Assembly (NCBI RefSeq): GCF_000485595.1
Contig: NW_014578282.1
Coordinates: 45,198-66,765 of the forward strand
DNA: 21,568 nucleotides
Source: Priapulus caudatus
Lineage: Eukaryota; Priapulida; Priapulimorpha; Priapulimorphida; Priapulidae
Reading direction: 5' to 3'
Position numbers and translations under genes: made by a program. The notes under the pieces are model-generated. The model ran no database searches and was not told the origin of the DNA. It worked only from the letters and a program-made list of their open reading frames with translations. Below, in pieces: positions 1 to 18,444 of this stretch (its first letter is position 1; each line of letters opens with the position of its first letter).

Positions 1-36
1 CTGCCCAGGTAAAAGAGGAAATGCCCAACCTGCAAC
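1..36 (-). CDS. SPART: Spartin coding exon 3 (cut by window edge)
   Basis: Behind a TGTGTACAG acceptor (AG at 37-38) the frame reads VAGWAFPLLPGQ. It continues FLE from exon 2 in phase 0 and resembles the conserved spartin block around the W-x-Y-P-L-x-P motif. It is too short to identify alone; the splice site and phase agreement carry the call. Confidence 0.65.
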
Positions 37-1465
37 CTGTACACAGAATTTTCAATTAAAGTGGCATTTCTCCAATGAAAATCTGTCACAAATGTTCATA
101 TACTATTAAATGCACTACTATTTCTTGATTGCCACATAAAAATGCGCCCAAAACGCCACAAAATTTGTGCCGCTTTAATCATCATCATAATCGCATCATC
201 TTTAGAACACCCTATCACAAAATTAAATGGTTAAGGCTGCCTGTCAATCAGGCCAGGCAGATATGTAAATTACGGTTACGGGGGCATCTCATGACAAACA
301 TATACTTAAGATAAATTCAGGTTAATATGTGACGAAAGAATTTTGTGGTATAAAGTTATATATTATTAATAACCATATAGGTAGATGAACTTATGTTAAA
401 TATCTCTACACATATGCACACACAGGCACACGCATGCAAGCACGCACGCACACGCACACATACACTGACCTCTAGGAAAGCTGTTGGTGCGTTTTCCACG
501 TTTGGTTTTTTGTCCATAAACTTGTAAATCTTCAGAGGACCAGTATAAGATGGTGCACTGACAGTGCCATTTTTACCAATGAAAAATACCTGTAACAAAA
601 TGTTAAATTATTGTAGTGATCAACACAGCAACCATACATGCGATTATATTTTTAGTATACAATGAAAAAAGTATATATTCCATACACTGAGTAATGGCAT
701 AAGCACTCATGTTTACTTACAAAGTCAAAACTCTTGTTTAACTCACACATGGTTAAATATGGCAACTTAAACAATTGACATCCCAAAATATTACAATAAT
801 AAAAGCTTTACTTCTTACGATACTTCTGCAACACAAAGTATCATCTAGATGTGGAATACCTGTATGCCTTCTGGTATTCTAAATACTTCACAAGCATTCG
901 GGTTCTTCGGCATCTCATTGATGTAATTATCACTCATTATGCTGTCTCCAATATCTTGGGAAGGTGCAGGTCGCTTTTTAGGCGAAGATGTCTTCTGTGT
1001 AGGTGGTGCTGGCTCAGTCAGTGTTCTGCTCGATGAAGCTGCACCACCAAGTTGTTCATCTGGTGAAGAGTCGACTTCCATGAAGCGATCATTGCTGGGA
1101 CTGCTGTCTCTGCTTGAAGCTTCCTGCGATGTGAGAGCATTCAGCCGTGACATCACTTGGGCCCTAGCCGTAGTGAGCTTCTGGTATATCACTTGCGCTT
1201 TCTCCGGCATCTCGATGCAGGGACGGAACAGGCCATTGTTGATCAGCTGCAATCCCGATTGATACTTTGCAATTGCTTCTGACTTTCTGTTAGCCTCTTC
1301 CAGATGGATTGCTTGCGATACATGAGCATACGCTTCATCATGCAACTGCTTTAGCTTGGCATAGGAAATCTCATAGGATTCTCTTGTATTTGCAAGGACT
1401 GAGCGAGACGTTCCATAACCCTCTTTGCCTCGTGATCCTGTTTGTGGTTGGATCTGTTTCTCCAT
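1..1465 (-). CDS. SPART: Spartin (SPG20) orthologue, 5' three coding exons, partial
   Basis: Spartin is a cytosolic, lipid-droplet and endosome-associated protein involved in lipid-droplet turnover and receptor trafficking; human loss causes Troyer syndrome. Three minus-strand exons join in phase 0 (860-1465, 470-589, 1-36). The ATG at 1463-1465 is used because the longer frame begins at a TTG. Residues ~25-100 form a helical MIT-like domain (SYAKLKQLHDEAYAHVSQA, then AIAKYQSGLQLINNGL). Residues ~110-190 are a Ser/Pro-rich disordered linker with a basic PKKRP patch. From ~195 the sequence (RIPEGIQ|VFFIGKNGTVSAPSY, FLE|VAGWAFPLLPG) follows the conserved spartin region between the MIT and senescence domains. 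The senescence domain would lie beyond base 1. No PPxY motif, which in human spartin binds HECT ligases, is visible in this linker. The family assignment is from recalled homology and is strong because three separate exons agree. Confidence 0.85.
413..466. repeat. CA/CACG-rich microsatellite in spartin intron 2
   Basis: An imperfect CA/CG-CA run lies immediately downstream (minus strand) of the exon 2 donor. It is a simple repeat; the rest of 37-469 is AT-rich intron with nothing else recognisable. Confidence 0.8.
470..589 (-). CDS. SPART: Spartin coding exon 2
   Basis: This exon has 40 codons in phase 0/0 between a TTTGTTACAG acceptor (AG at 590-591) and a GAG|GTCAGTG donor (GT at 468-469). 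The peptide begins VFFIGKNGTVSAPSYTGPLK and ends APTAFLE, which lines up with the human spartin segment containing VSAPSYPG and FLQV. Confidence 0.85.
860..1465 (-). CDS. SPART: Spartin coding exon 1 (MIT domain and linker)
   Basis: This exon has 202 codons from ATG (1463-1465) to a CAG|GTATTC donor whose GT lies at 858-859 on the minus strand, ending in phase 0. Read-through past the donor gives only VFHI and a stop, which supports splicing here. The sequence just upstream (1466-1600) is non-coding; the position of the transcription start is not determinable. Confidence 0.85.
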
Positions 1466-2199
1466 CAATATATCTTGTGAGTACCAATTTAAGAATCCAC
1501 AATCAATTGTAGAACAGATTCAACTGGTTAAACACTGAGCAGTAATGTTACTGCCTGTCTCACTTTGCCTGGATCCCCTATAAAAAACATAAAAATGACA
1601 TGTTCATGAACATATAGACCGTTGAGTAATTGTCAAGAGTGACAGATCAACGTAACCATATACATGAGAAATGAAATAATATTAATAATACCATGAACAC
1701 ATTTAAACAATAGTATAGGCTCATTATAATACTTATGCTGTAATAGCCTATAATGACTTCAGGGGAACACTTTGTGTAACTAGATCCAGTGACGTATCTC
1801 ATATTTGCCTCTGAATCATTGAATGTACTTTTAGTTTTACTTGGCCCAATTAGTGGCATAGCCAGGATTTTTTAACAGGGGGCCAAAAACAGCGAACTGC
1901 GCTAAATTGTGGATGACTTAATATTTGAATGGTTCCTCCGCCTCCCTCTCCACACCCTACGCTCTTCCACCTCTCAGCTCTGCAATCTTTGTTTTGGGCG
2001 CCATGCAGAAAGGCGACATTTTTGTTCGTTCTCTGCTCCTAAGATATGCAACTCTTCAGTGACCGATCCAGGATTCGAAGGGGGTGTGAAAAAGAGGCGG
2101 GGGGGGGTTACGAAGGTCCTCCCCCAGAAAATTTTGAAATGGTATGTAATGTTTGAATGCTATCTCACGGAGACAAACAACGCCTCACACTAATGGTTG
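1466..2199. other. Spartin upstream region with degenerate repeat ends
   Basis: No gene is supported here. Two stretches resemble mutated ends of hAT-like elements: a GGCATAGCCAGGATTTT stretch near 1854-1871 and CAGTGACCGATCCAGGATTC at about 2058-2077, the latter followed by a G-rich run. No second terminus or target duplication could be paired to either. The spartin promoter should lie in this interval, but no convincing core element was found. Confidence 0.35.
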
Positions 2200-2272
2200 C
2201 TGCGAACAAGAACTAATTAATGCCCCCTATCAGGGAAACGTAAGACTACACAGTTGTACACTGAATATCACA
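2200..2272 (-). repeat. Probable 3' LTR remnant
   Basis: Read on the minus strand, a purine tract (AAGAAGGGAAGAGA) at about 2273-2286 is followed directly by TGTGATATTC, a typical polypurine-tract to LTR transition. Only about 70 bp of plausible LTR remain before unrelated-looking sequence, and no matching second LTR was found in the window, so the end is uncertain. Confidence 0.4.
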
Positions 2273-3466
2273 TCTCTTCCCTTCTTATTGGATTGACAAC
2301 CATGCAATGTCTAATATAATGGAATAATAAACACTCAATGAAAGTTAAACAAAGTCCTTTAACTTATGTTTAAAACCCTATTAACAGCAGAATTGCTTAT
2401 TGTTGAAGAAACTGAAAGTAGCATGATTGATGTCCAAAATACAATTGGATTGAACATATTAGGTAACATTAAACAATATAATTAACTGACAGTTTTTCCT
2501 GACAAATTTTCACCCTGATTAATGTCCACTTATAAACGGATCAAACAACTGGAGCAGGCTGATTCTCAACCGGACCTGCCTGGATCATTAGGAGCAATGT
2601 CCACTTCGTCATAGTCCAGATCACGAACGAGTCTTTTATTATTGTTAGTCCCTGACCTCTTTACCTTCTCACAAAATTTGTTGAAGAAGGACGTGTTTCG
2701 CGTTATACGATGTCCATCACACTCTGCTGTCACCTTTGTTCCTTCCACAGTTATCACACTCATAGGTTTGGGACTGTAAGGAGGTGTCAGCTTGTTGATT
2801 TTCTCCTGTCTCACATGTACAGTGTCTCCAACGTGTAGATTGGAGTCCTTTGCTCTCCGTTTAGAGTCCGAGTAAGATTTCATCCTTGCTTTGGCAGCCC
2901 TATCTCCCGATCTGATTTCACTGTTGATTTTGTCCGGGGTGCCCTTTCCATCATTGACTGATGGGAGCTTGATGTGAATGTCACGTCCGAACATAACTGT
3001 TGCTGGTGGGACTCCTGTTGTGGAGTGCACGGTGTAGCACGATAATTTTTTAGGTATTTGAACAGTTCCTCTTTCCATGATTTATGTTCAACAGCTGCGG
3101 CTCTGGTCACCTTTCCTAAGTTCCGCATAAACCTCTCTACCTCCCCGTTGGCCTGTGGCCACAAAGGAGTTACACGATGGTGTTTTATACCGAGATATTT
3201 AGTGAAGTCTGCAAAGTCTTGACTGTTGAAAGGAGGGCCGTTATCGGACCTCAACCTTTCTGGGGTTGCAAACTGAGAAAACACTGTCAAGGACAGGAAT
3301 GACAGTCGTAGCAGTGAGTGAGTGTATGATCTCAACCACTGGATACCTGGAGAAATCATCTATCAGAACCATAAGATGTTCTCCTGATGGTAGCTCACCA
3401 TAGAAGTCAATGCTGACAGACTGCCATGGGTAATCCGGTAAGTCTGTCATTTGTAGAGGGACCGTA

Positions 3467-3474
3467 GTCTGGGG
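3467..3474. repeat. Target-site duplication, left (GTCTGGGG)
   Basis: This 8-bp direct repeat pairs with 4057-4064 and flanks the hAT-like element exactly. Confidence 0.9.
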
Positions 3475-4056
3475 CAGGGCTCGAATTAACCGACGGCAAT
3501 TGCCGTCGGTGCCCCTATCAATCGCCGTAGTGCCCCTGAAAATCCAACCCGACCAACGGCAGTCACCTGCCTTGCCATTTTGTGTAATTTCTGTCGGTGC
3601 CATTTAATCTACTGCCCTGGTTTCGTTTTTAGTCGAGTCAATATAACACGTGCGCGTGCGTGCTGGAGTTGCAATGATGAGCTTAAAACCGATAGTCGCA
3701 GGAGGGAATAACAGCATCGGATAATTATTCGCTCCTTATACTAGCGGGCATGTAAAATTTATTGTTACTGTACTTCCATTAGCAGAGGGGGGTACAGGGG
3801 TCGGTGTTACGGTGTAAGCTTACATGGGGGCATATTGTTTTGTACATTAAAAGCAAGACGATGTTGATGTACTCATTTGTTATGTTTTCCTTTATTTTTA
3901 CAAAAGTGCCTTGGTGCTCTTCTCAAATTTTGAGAGTTGCCTTGGTGCCTTTTAAAATTGCCTCTGTACCCTTCCATTTTAGAGAAAATTCCAGGCAATT
4001 TCTCACATGCCCTACAAAAATTGCCTTGCCCTTCTCGTCGCTTAATTCGAGCCCTG
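3475..4056. mobile_element. Non-autonomous hAT-like element inserted in gypsy integrase
   Basis: The element is 582 bp and bounded by inverted termini CAGGGCTCGAATTAACCGAC and (reverse complement) CAGGGCTCGAATTAAGCGAC, 19 of 20 bases matching. It is flanked on both sides by GTCTGGGG (3467-3474 and 4057-4064), a perfect 8-bp target duplication. Removing it, with one duplication copy, restores continuity of integrase homology. The CAGGG terminus and 8-bp duplication are hallmarks of the hAT superfamily. No transposase reading frame is present, so it is a MITE-like passenger. Confidence 0.93.
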
Positions 4057-4064
4057 GTCTGGGG
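4057..4064. repeat. Target-site duplication, right (GTCTGGGG)
   Basis: This is the partner of 3467-3474; both copies match at all 8 bases. Confidence 0.9.
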
Positions 4065-4489
4065 TGTTGTGATATTACTCTGGCATGCTATGCATCTTTC
4101 TATTTGGTCCGCCATTAGCTTGTCCACATTTGGGAACCACACCTTCGCTCTGAGCAATTGCTTAGATTTAACTAGTCCCTGGTGGCCTTCATGAGAAAGC
4201 TCTATTGCTCTCTGTCGCAATGACTGTGGGAGAACTATGCATCGTCCTCTGAGGACTAGGCTTTGGTCCGCTGTAACCGATAGCTCCCCTCTGAACTTCT
4301 GGTATTGTGAGATATCATGTGACCACCGATCTGATCTGATGGCCTTTATGACATCTTGCATTTCCTTATCACCAGCAGTTGCTGCTCTGATCCCATCAAG
4401 GGTCAAGGCAATAGGAGTGCTTGCCTGTGCCAGAAAGTTAATGTACTCTTCACCGATTCTCTCTGCACGGCTGCATGATGCACTATTCC

Positions 4490-5790
4490 CAGGATGTCGG
4501 CTTGTAAAGTCTGCTGGGTTATCCTTGCCTGGACGGTACTGTAGCATCATATCATACTGTTGAAGCTGCAACACCCAGCGTTCTATCCGAGCTGGTGGTG
4601 TAGACCTAGGGTTGTTGAAAATCCCTAAGAAAAGTCGATGATCGGTAAGGATGATGAAGTGACTTCCATAAAGGTACAGGTGGAATTTTTTGCAACTGCA
4701 ACTGCCTCCCTTTCAGTCTGGGAATATCGTTGTTCAACTGAAGACAACGCACGACTGGCATAGCTTATAACAGTCATCTCGTCACCCGACTTTTGAGTCA
4801 GAACTGCAGCAACACCTACCGGGCTGGCATCTACTAGCACCTCAGATTGTTTTGTTGGGTCAAAATAGCCCATCACAGCATCTGACGTGAGAGCTGATTT
4901 GAGATCCTTTAGGGCATCTTGGTGCCTCTGGGTCCATGACCATTTAGTGTATTTTCTGGTAAGTTCCCAGAGTGGCGCAGTAATTGACGCAAAGCTTGGT
5001 ATGAACCTTGCGCAGTAATTAGCGAGACCCAAAAGAGATCGGACTTCTGTCGCGTTCTCCGGGGTAGGAGCATTCTGAATGTCTGAGACCTTTTGTGGGT
5101 CAGGTGAGACCCCTTCTCTGCTGAAGGTGTAGCCAAGGTATGTCAGTGATGACTGACCAAATCGACACTTGTCTTTATTGATAGTGAGTCCACAGGTGTG
5201 CAGTCTCTGAAGTGTGGCGTGCAGACGTCTTTCGTGCTCCCCGTTGTTTCTACCGTACACTAGAATGTCATCGCTAACATTCAAGACACCATCCATTCCC
5301 TTGAGTGTATCTCTGATGGCATTCTGGAAAATCTCAGATGTGCACGAGATTCCAAAATACAGTCTCTTGTAACGCCTTAGGCCCACATGTGTCGAGAACG
5401 TGGTTATGAAACGAGACTGCTCGTCTAACTCAAGTTGATGATAACCTTGATTTAAGTCAATTTTTGAGAACACCCGACTGCCATTTAGATCACTCAGTAC
5501 GTCTTCGATCGTTGGCGTGATGTGGCGTTATCTCTTGATTGCTTGATTTGGTCCGCGCATGTCCATGCAAAGTCTTATGGCATCCGGGTTCCAAGGTTTA
5601 GGAGGTGTGACTATTGGAGAAACCCAAGGGGTCAGGCCCTCGACCTCCTCTATTATATCCAAATCCTCGAGTTCACGCACTTTGTCTTCCACTTTCTGTC
5701 TCAAGTGGAAGGGCACTCTCCTGTGTGGTAGGGCTATTTGCTGTACAGAGTCATCAATGTGAAATTTTACAGAGAAGTTCTTTAGCTTGC
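4490..5790 (-). pseudogene. Gypsy reverse transcriptase-RNase H, disrupted
   Basis: The minus frame starts KLKNFSVKFHIDDSVQQ just inside the junction and runs through the pre-RT region. The RT core follows, with FSKIDLNQGYHQ and the VSDDILVYG catalytic box, then the connection and RNase H domain (VLVDASPVGVAAVL, SYASRALSSVEQ, TDHR, PADFTSR). It is broken by an in-frame TAA at about 5528-5530, between the pre-RT block and the RT core, and by a small deletion and frameshift near 4690 in RNase H. The remaining frame is otherwise well preserved, suggesting moderate age. It would have copied element RNA into DNA in the particle; it cannot do so now. Confidence 0.85.
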
Positions 5791-6427
5791 ATTCCAGAAC
5801 GCTCGAATCTTTTCACAACATTACAGCAAAAATATACAACGAACCACCATGATATTGGCATCTGTGTGTAGCTGAATGGTCACTTGTTCGAAATATCCAT
5901 CTTGCAACTTGGTACCACATACTTTACCCAGAATTATATAAGAAATCCTGTTCGAATTTGCCGCGAATTTCCCACGGAGCTGTTTCGTAAATGGGTGCAA
6001 CAATCCGAAAATCCACGAAACGGCTCCGTGGGAAATTCGCGGCAAATTCGAGCAGGATTTCTCATATAATTCTGGGTAAAGTATGTGGTACCAAGTGGCA
6101 AGACGAATATTTTGAACAAGTGACCATTCAGCTACACACAGATGCCGATATCATGGTGGTTCGTTGTATATTTTTGCTGTAATGTTGTGAAAAGATTCGA
6201 GCGTTCTGGAATTTCTTTGCGGACGCTTTCTTACCTTCTCTATCCTACTGTGTATTTGTGCACAATGGCGTGCACGCTATAGGAATATGTGTTGCAGCAG
6301 TGTATTGGACGGTATTGAAGTGAAGTTATTAGGTCAAATCAAACTATGAATACAGCCAGGTCTAGTACTGACAAGTTGTAGGCTTATTAACCATCATTTT
6401 ATTATTGAAACGGCCCAAGTGCCTGTG
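5791..6427. mobile_element. Fold-back element, left-truncated copy
   Basis: The inverted arms meet around 5988-6014 (GTTTCGT, loop, ACGAAAC). The left arm is cut at 5791 by the gypsy junction, while the right arm continues to its natural end GCCTGTG at 6427. The following CTTTCAGA (6428-6435) equals the target duplication of the complete copy at 13802-15101. Overlapping frames on both strands give near-identical peptides because the arms mirror each other; these are not genes. Confidence 0.88.
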
Positions 6428-6846
6428 CTTTCAGACTATTAAATATGCTACCCACACTGGTGCACAAAACAGAAATGCTATAGCTTTACTGCTTCCTTGA
6501 ATGTCGTTATAGGCTTATATTATTAGGATTATTAGGCTTATAAGGCATTTGCTGAATGTCTATGATATGAAATAAATGCTATAGCCCCCCTACAGCTTGT
6601 TTGACCTTGGGAGGGCACCAAACCTTTAGTCTATCCTCCAAAAATTTCATTTCCCATGCCTGAAATATGTATGTTCAAGGTTGGGGTCTTCATTGTGGGC
6701 TATGCATTTGTCTGCATACCATGTAGAAAGATTTTGTAAATAAAAATTGCAAGCCAATATCATAATATTTTTTAACTACCTGCTATTTTTTAGAATGCTA
6801 CAATGTTTATTGCGGCTTTATGTACGTCATTTGTGCGTGTGTGTAG

Positions 6847-7838
<992 letters not shown>

Positions 7839-8027
7839 AACATACATACATGAGTGCATACCAAAAGGGATTGAGTGCATACCAAAATTTCCTTGTAAGA
7901 TAGCGGAGACTTGTGTTCGCGCACTTCCAATTTTTTTTACGTAAAATTGCATTTTTTTTTAATTGTGGTTTTAAAATAGAGAGCAAATAGTTGTCTTAGA
8001 CTTAGTAGCTTGACCTATGAGCTTGAC
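7839..8027. other. Unassigned non-coding stretch
   Basis: Unique sequence after the duplication edge. It contains a short direct repeat (GAGTGCATACCAAAA at about 7852 and 7873) and T-rich runs. No gene seen. Confidence 0.5.
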
Positions 8028-8205
8028 CAGGGTCGTAGCCAGAGGTAAATTTTGTAGGTGGCGAAATTATGTTGTGAGTTAAAGAACAAGGTGCGTAGCG
8101 AGCCAATAGGGCGTGGGGTATGGGGCCAAAAAAATATTTTTGAGAAATTATGTAGGAGGCATTTGCCTAGCTCCTAATGGTAGCCTAATGGTAGCTACGG
8201 CCCTG
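8028..8205. mobile_element. 178-bp hAT-like MITE
   Basis: The termini are CAGGGTCGTAGCCA and, reverse-complemented, CAGGGCCGTAGCTA. Both flanks are AGCTTGAC (8020-8027 and 8206-8213), a perfect 8-bp target duplication. There is no coding capacity. Family traits are as for the 3475-4056 element, but the terminal sequence differs, so it is a separate family. Confidence 0.9.
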
Positions 8206-9487
8206 AGCTTGACATTAAAAGCGGGATAATCCGACATTTTGGTGTTTAGAAGGACCGAGATTATGAATGCTCACTTGATCGCTAAACGAACGACTCCCGC
8301 ACCACCTATCTTAGCTGACGGACACCTGACGGGCATTTATTCGAACCGAAGCGTGAACATAATCAGCTGACTGCGCTGGTAAGTATTTTCTTGAGTATAT
8401 AGTGTATTTCAACTAATGCCAAGCGTTACTGCATCCGTCATTATTGTTGCTACATTCGCTCGCGAGATTCTACAATTTTTACGAGAGAATATTTACAATT
8501 TTTTACGAGAGACCACATTTTTTCCGTGAGTTCAGAATACAACTTTGACATTGACTTCGCTTCAGTTACTGAGTGAGTTAGGTCACAATGCCCCACATTT
8601 CTCCGAGGGACTTCTCATCGTATCTGTGACTTTGTAAGTTGTATCATAACTAACACTGTAACAGGCTATAACACATGTTTACACAACGGGAGGTTATCGT
8701 ATGTGCCGACGCCGTGTGAACAAGTGTACGCGGCATGGATGTTCATCATTGTGAAACAAACATGTTTCACCAAACATAGCCCGACCAGGCTGTGCGACGG
8801 ATTGTCTATACAGACTACAGTATACGGATTGTCTATACGGTATTCTAACCCTAGCAATACCGTTTCTTGGAGCTACACCAAACAGTGAAAAACTCATCGC
8901 CATAACTCATAAGCACAAAGTTATCATTGAACATTGCCTGCATCATGTACTGTAGTAAATTTCTTGGAATGACCTCCACAAATGCTCTCAAGCATTGCGT
9001 GGCATCCATGGACCATGCCTTAGCTGGTTCAAGGATAGAGATGATGTCCAGTATGTAATCCTACAGTGATTTGGATAGGATGATGTTAGTTGATAAGATA
9101 GGACCGGACATCTTCTCTATCCCTGAGCCCCTTAGCTCAATCTTTGCTATTTTCGCGACCTTGTTTACCAAACCTAATACAATGAAATTATTGTAGGTAG
9201 TGTAGATTTGGCCTAATAGTAATAGGGTACTAATACTAGTAATACTATAATAGTTACACAATGTAAGATAGGATTTATGTATTATAAGTGTGGTATTGTG
9301 TTACATCATTTACCTAACCTACCAAATAAACTATGTCACCTCCACGTTTCACCTTCGTCACATTGACTGTAGAAGTGGCAGGGCCTTATGGTAAAGTAAA
9401 ATGGTGTGGTAAAAATGTGTTCACTTAGTATTTTTACGCAATAAGTTCACACACCTATCGCGTATTGAAAATAAATTTCGGCTGTCA
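8206..9487. other. Unassigned intergenic sequence
   Basis: No gene is supported. Minor features are a duplicated ACAATTTTTTACGAGAGA-like unit at about 8471-8512, a doubled GGATTGTCTATAC at about 8798 and 8826, and a possible splice donor (CTG|GTAAGT) near 8374 that could belong to an untranslated exon. Short open frames here lack any recognisable homology. Confidence 0.45.
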
Positions 9488-9489
9488 TC

Positions 9490-9940
9490 ACTTATGACCA
9501 ACAGCATACATCACATTGAAGGATAGGTACAGTTGGGAGTCATCAGCATAGCAGTGGATATCCGGAAGATGAGCTTCAAATATTGAGAAAATTTTGACGT
9601 ATATATGTTGAAGAGAAGAGGCCCAAAGGCATGAGCCTTGTAGAACACCCCACTTGCAGTCGAAGCTGTCTGATAAAGTCCCACGTGCGCTGTGAGAAAT
9701 AGGATGAAAACCAGTCAAGTGCTTTGCCCGTAGTGCCAATCCTAGACTGAAGGCTCTTGAGTAAAATATCATGATCGACAGTATCGAAGGCAGCTGCACT
9801 GAGACCCAGAAGCACAAGGAGTGTAACTTGCTGGTTGTTCATGTTCATTAATATGTCGTTCTTAACTTTTAACAGTGCTGTTTCAGTGCTGTGTTGTTTC
9901 CTGTATGCTGATTGCATGATCGGGAACAAATCAGTAAAGA
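9490..9940 (-). pseudogene. CR1/L2-like LINE reverse transcriptase fragment
   Basis: Two overlapping minus frames together cover the middle of a non-LTR reverse transcriptase: QSAYRKQHSTETALLKVKND, AAFDTVDHDILL, LDWFSSYFSQRT, then after a frameshift KWGVLQGS and CYADDSQLYLSF with the YADD catalytic box. The order and spacing match CR1/L2/Jockey-type enzymes. Endonuclease, C-terminal domain and 3' tail are absent. At least one frameshift near 9650-9700 makes it non-functional. Confidence 0.85.
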
Positions 9941-10445
9941 ATTATCAAGATCAATCATCATATATCATCAGATTTGAAATCAGTATGATTTTTATCTTAT
10001 AATCCATATTTTTTAGAAGCTGGATTATCCTTTTTTAAAGACATTTTTCTAAATTACACAGTAAATTTCGATTAAAATTGTGAGATATTTTCCCGCAGTT
10101 AATATATCGACACGTGTTATTCATGACAAAATGTGCTGAATGTATGGTCAATATAATTGAAGTTTTGTTTGCATAATGTTGTTGCTTTTATAGTTGTTTT
10201 ATAATCTTTGATTGTTATGAGAGACTACAAGATTTTATGGGATATCGTAGATTTACAAGAAAATTTGCTAGGATTTTCATTCTTGTGACATTGCAATGTT
10301 TCTCTCGGCCATCTATGAAAAAGTTATGGCCAATTAATATTAAGATTAACATTTTTTTCTGACAATGACTGCTAAGGATTTACCAACTATTTGTTTTGAT
10401 AATTATCATTATAGTTGTAACTGCGGTCATAAACATCAAACAAGC
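9941..10445. other. Upstream region of ALDH9A1
   Basis: AT-rich sequence before the first coding exon. No clear TATA box or initiator could be singled out. A TTATAG acceptor-like site near 10411-10416 would allow an upstream untranslated exon, but this is unproven. Confidence 0.35.

Positions 10446-18444
<7,999 letters not shown>

Larger units (their letters stand above)
2566..4489 (-). pseudogene. Gypsy integrase and C-terminal tail, disrupted
   Basis: The N-terminal zinc-binding region (HEGHQGL, then CIACQ) lies at about 4065-4190. The catalytic core follows the hAT insertion: SIDFYGEL and LIDDFSRYP hold the first acidic position, RSDNGPPF the second, and PLWPQANGEVERF the glutamate. A chromodomain-less tail (LHVGDTVHVRQ) ends at the stop at 2566. 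The defects are a one-base frameshift near 3275, a two-base frameshift near 3035 and the 582-bp insertion at 3475-4056. Residue patterns match Ty3/gypsy integrases. Confidence 0.85.
2200..5790 (-). mobile_element. Ty3/gypsy LTR retrotransposon relic (pol half)
   Basis: Minus-strand pol domains occur in gypsy order (RT, RNase H, integrase, C-terminal tail) from 5790 down to 2566. They are followed by ~290 bp of AT-rich sequence and a probable polypurine tract and LTR start near 2272. Upstream of RT the sequence stops abruptly at 5790/5791, where a duplicated ALDH9A1 intron segment begins, so gag and protease are missing here. The relic carries an in-frame stop, several frameshifts and a 582-bp DNA-transposon insertion, so it cannot encode a working element. 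Confidence 0.85.

Noticed and set aside
1859-2100. Candidate hAT element between the two CAGGATT-like stretches
   Set aside because: The two ends are not inverted relative to each other and no flanking duplication was found.
3804-4194. Plus-strand frames over the gypsy integrase and hAT element
   Set aside because: Antisense shadows; the minus strand carries clear integrase motifs.
5821-6182. Mirror-image open frames on both strands with near-identical peptides
   Set aside because: They arise because the fold-back arms are reverse complements; there is no start context, homology or conservation. The same applies to the frames at 14481-14862.
8666-8903. Overlapping 60-70 codon frames on both strands
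   Set aside because: No recognisable domain and no splice or promoter context; a doubled short repeat explains part of the overlap.
10365-10445. Alternative earlier ATG for ALDH9A1
   Set aside because: Would add a leader with no family counterpart, and the stretch contains an acceptor-like site, so it is probably untranslated or intronic.
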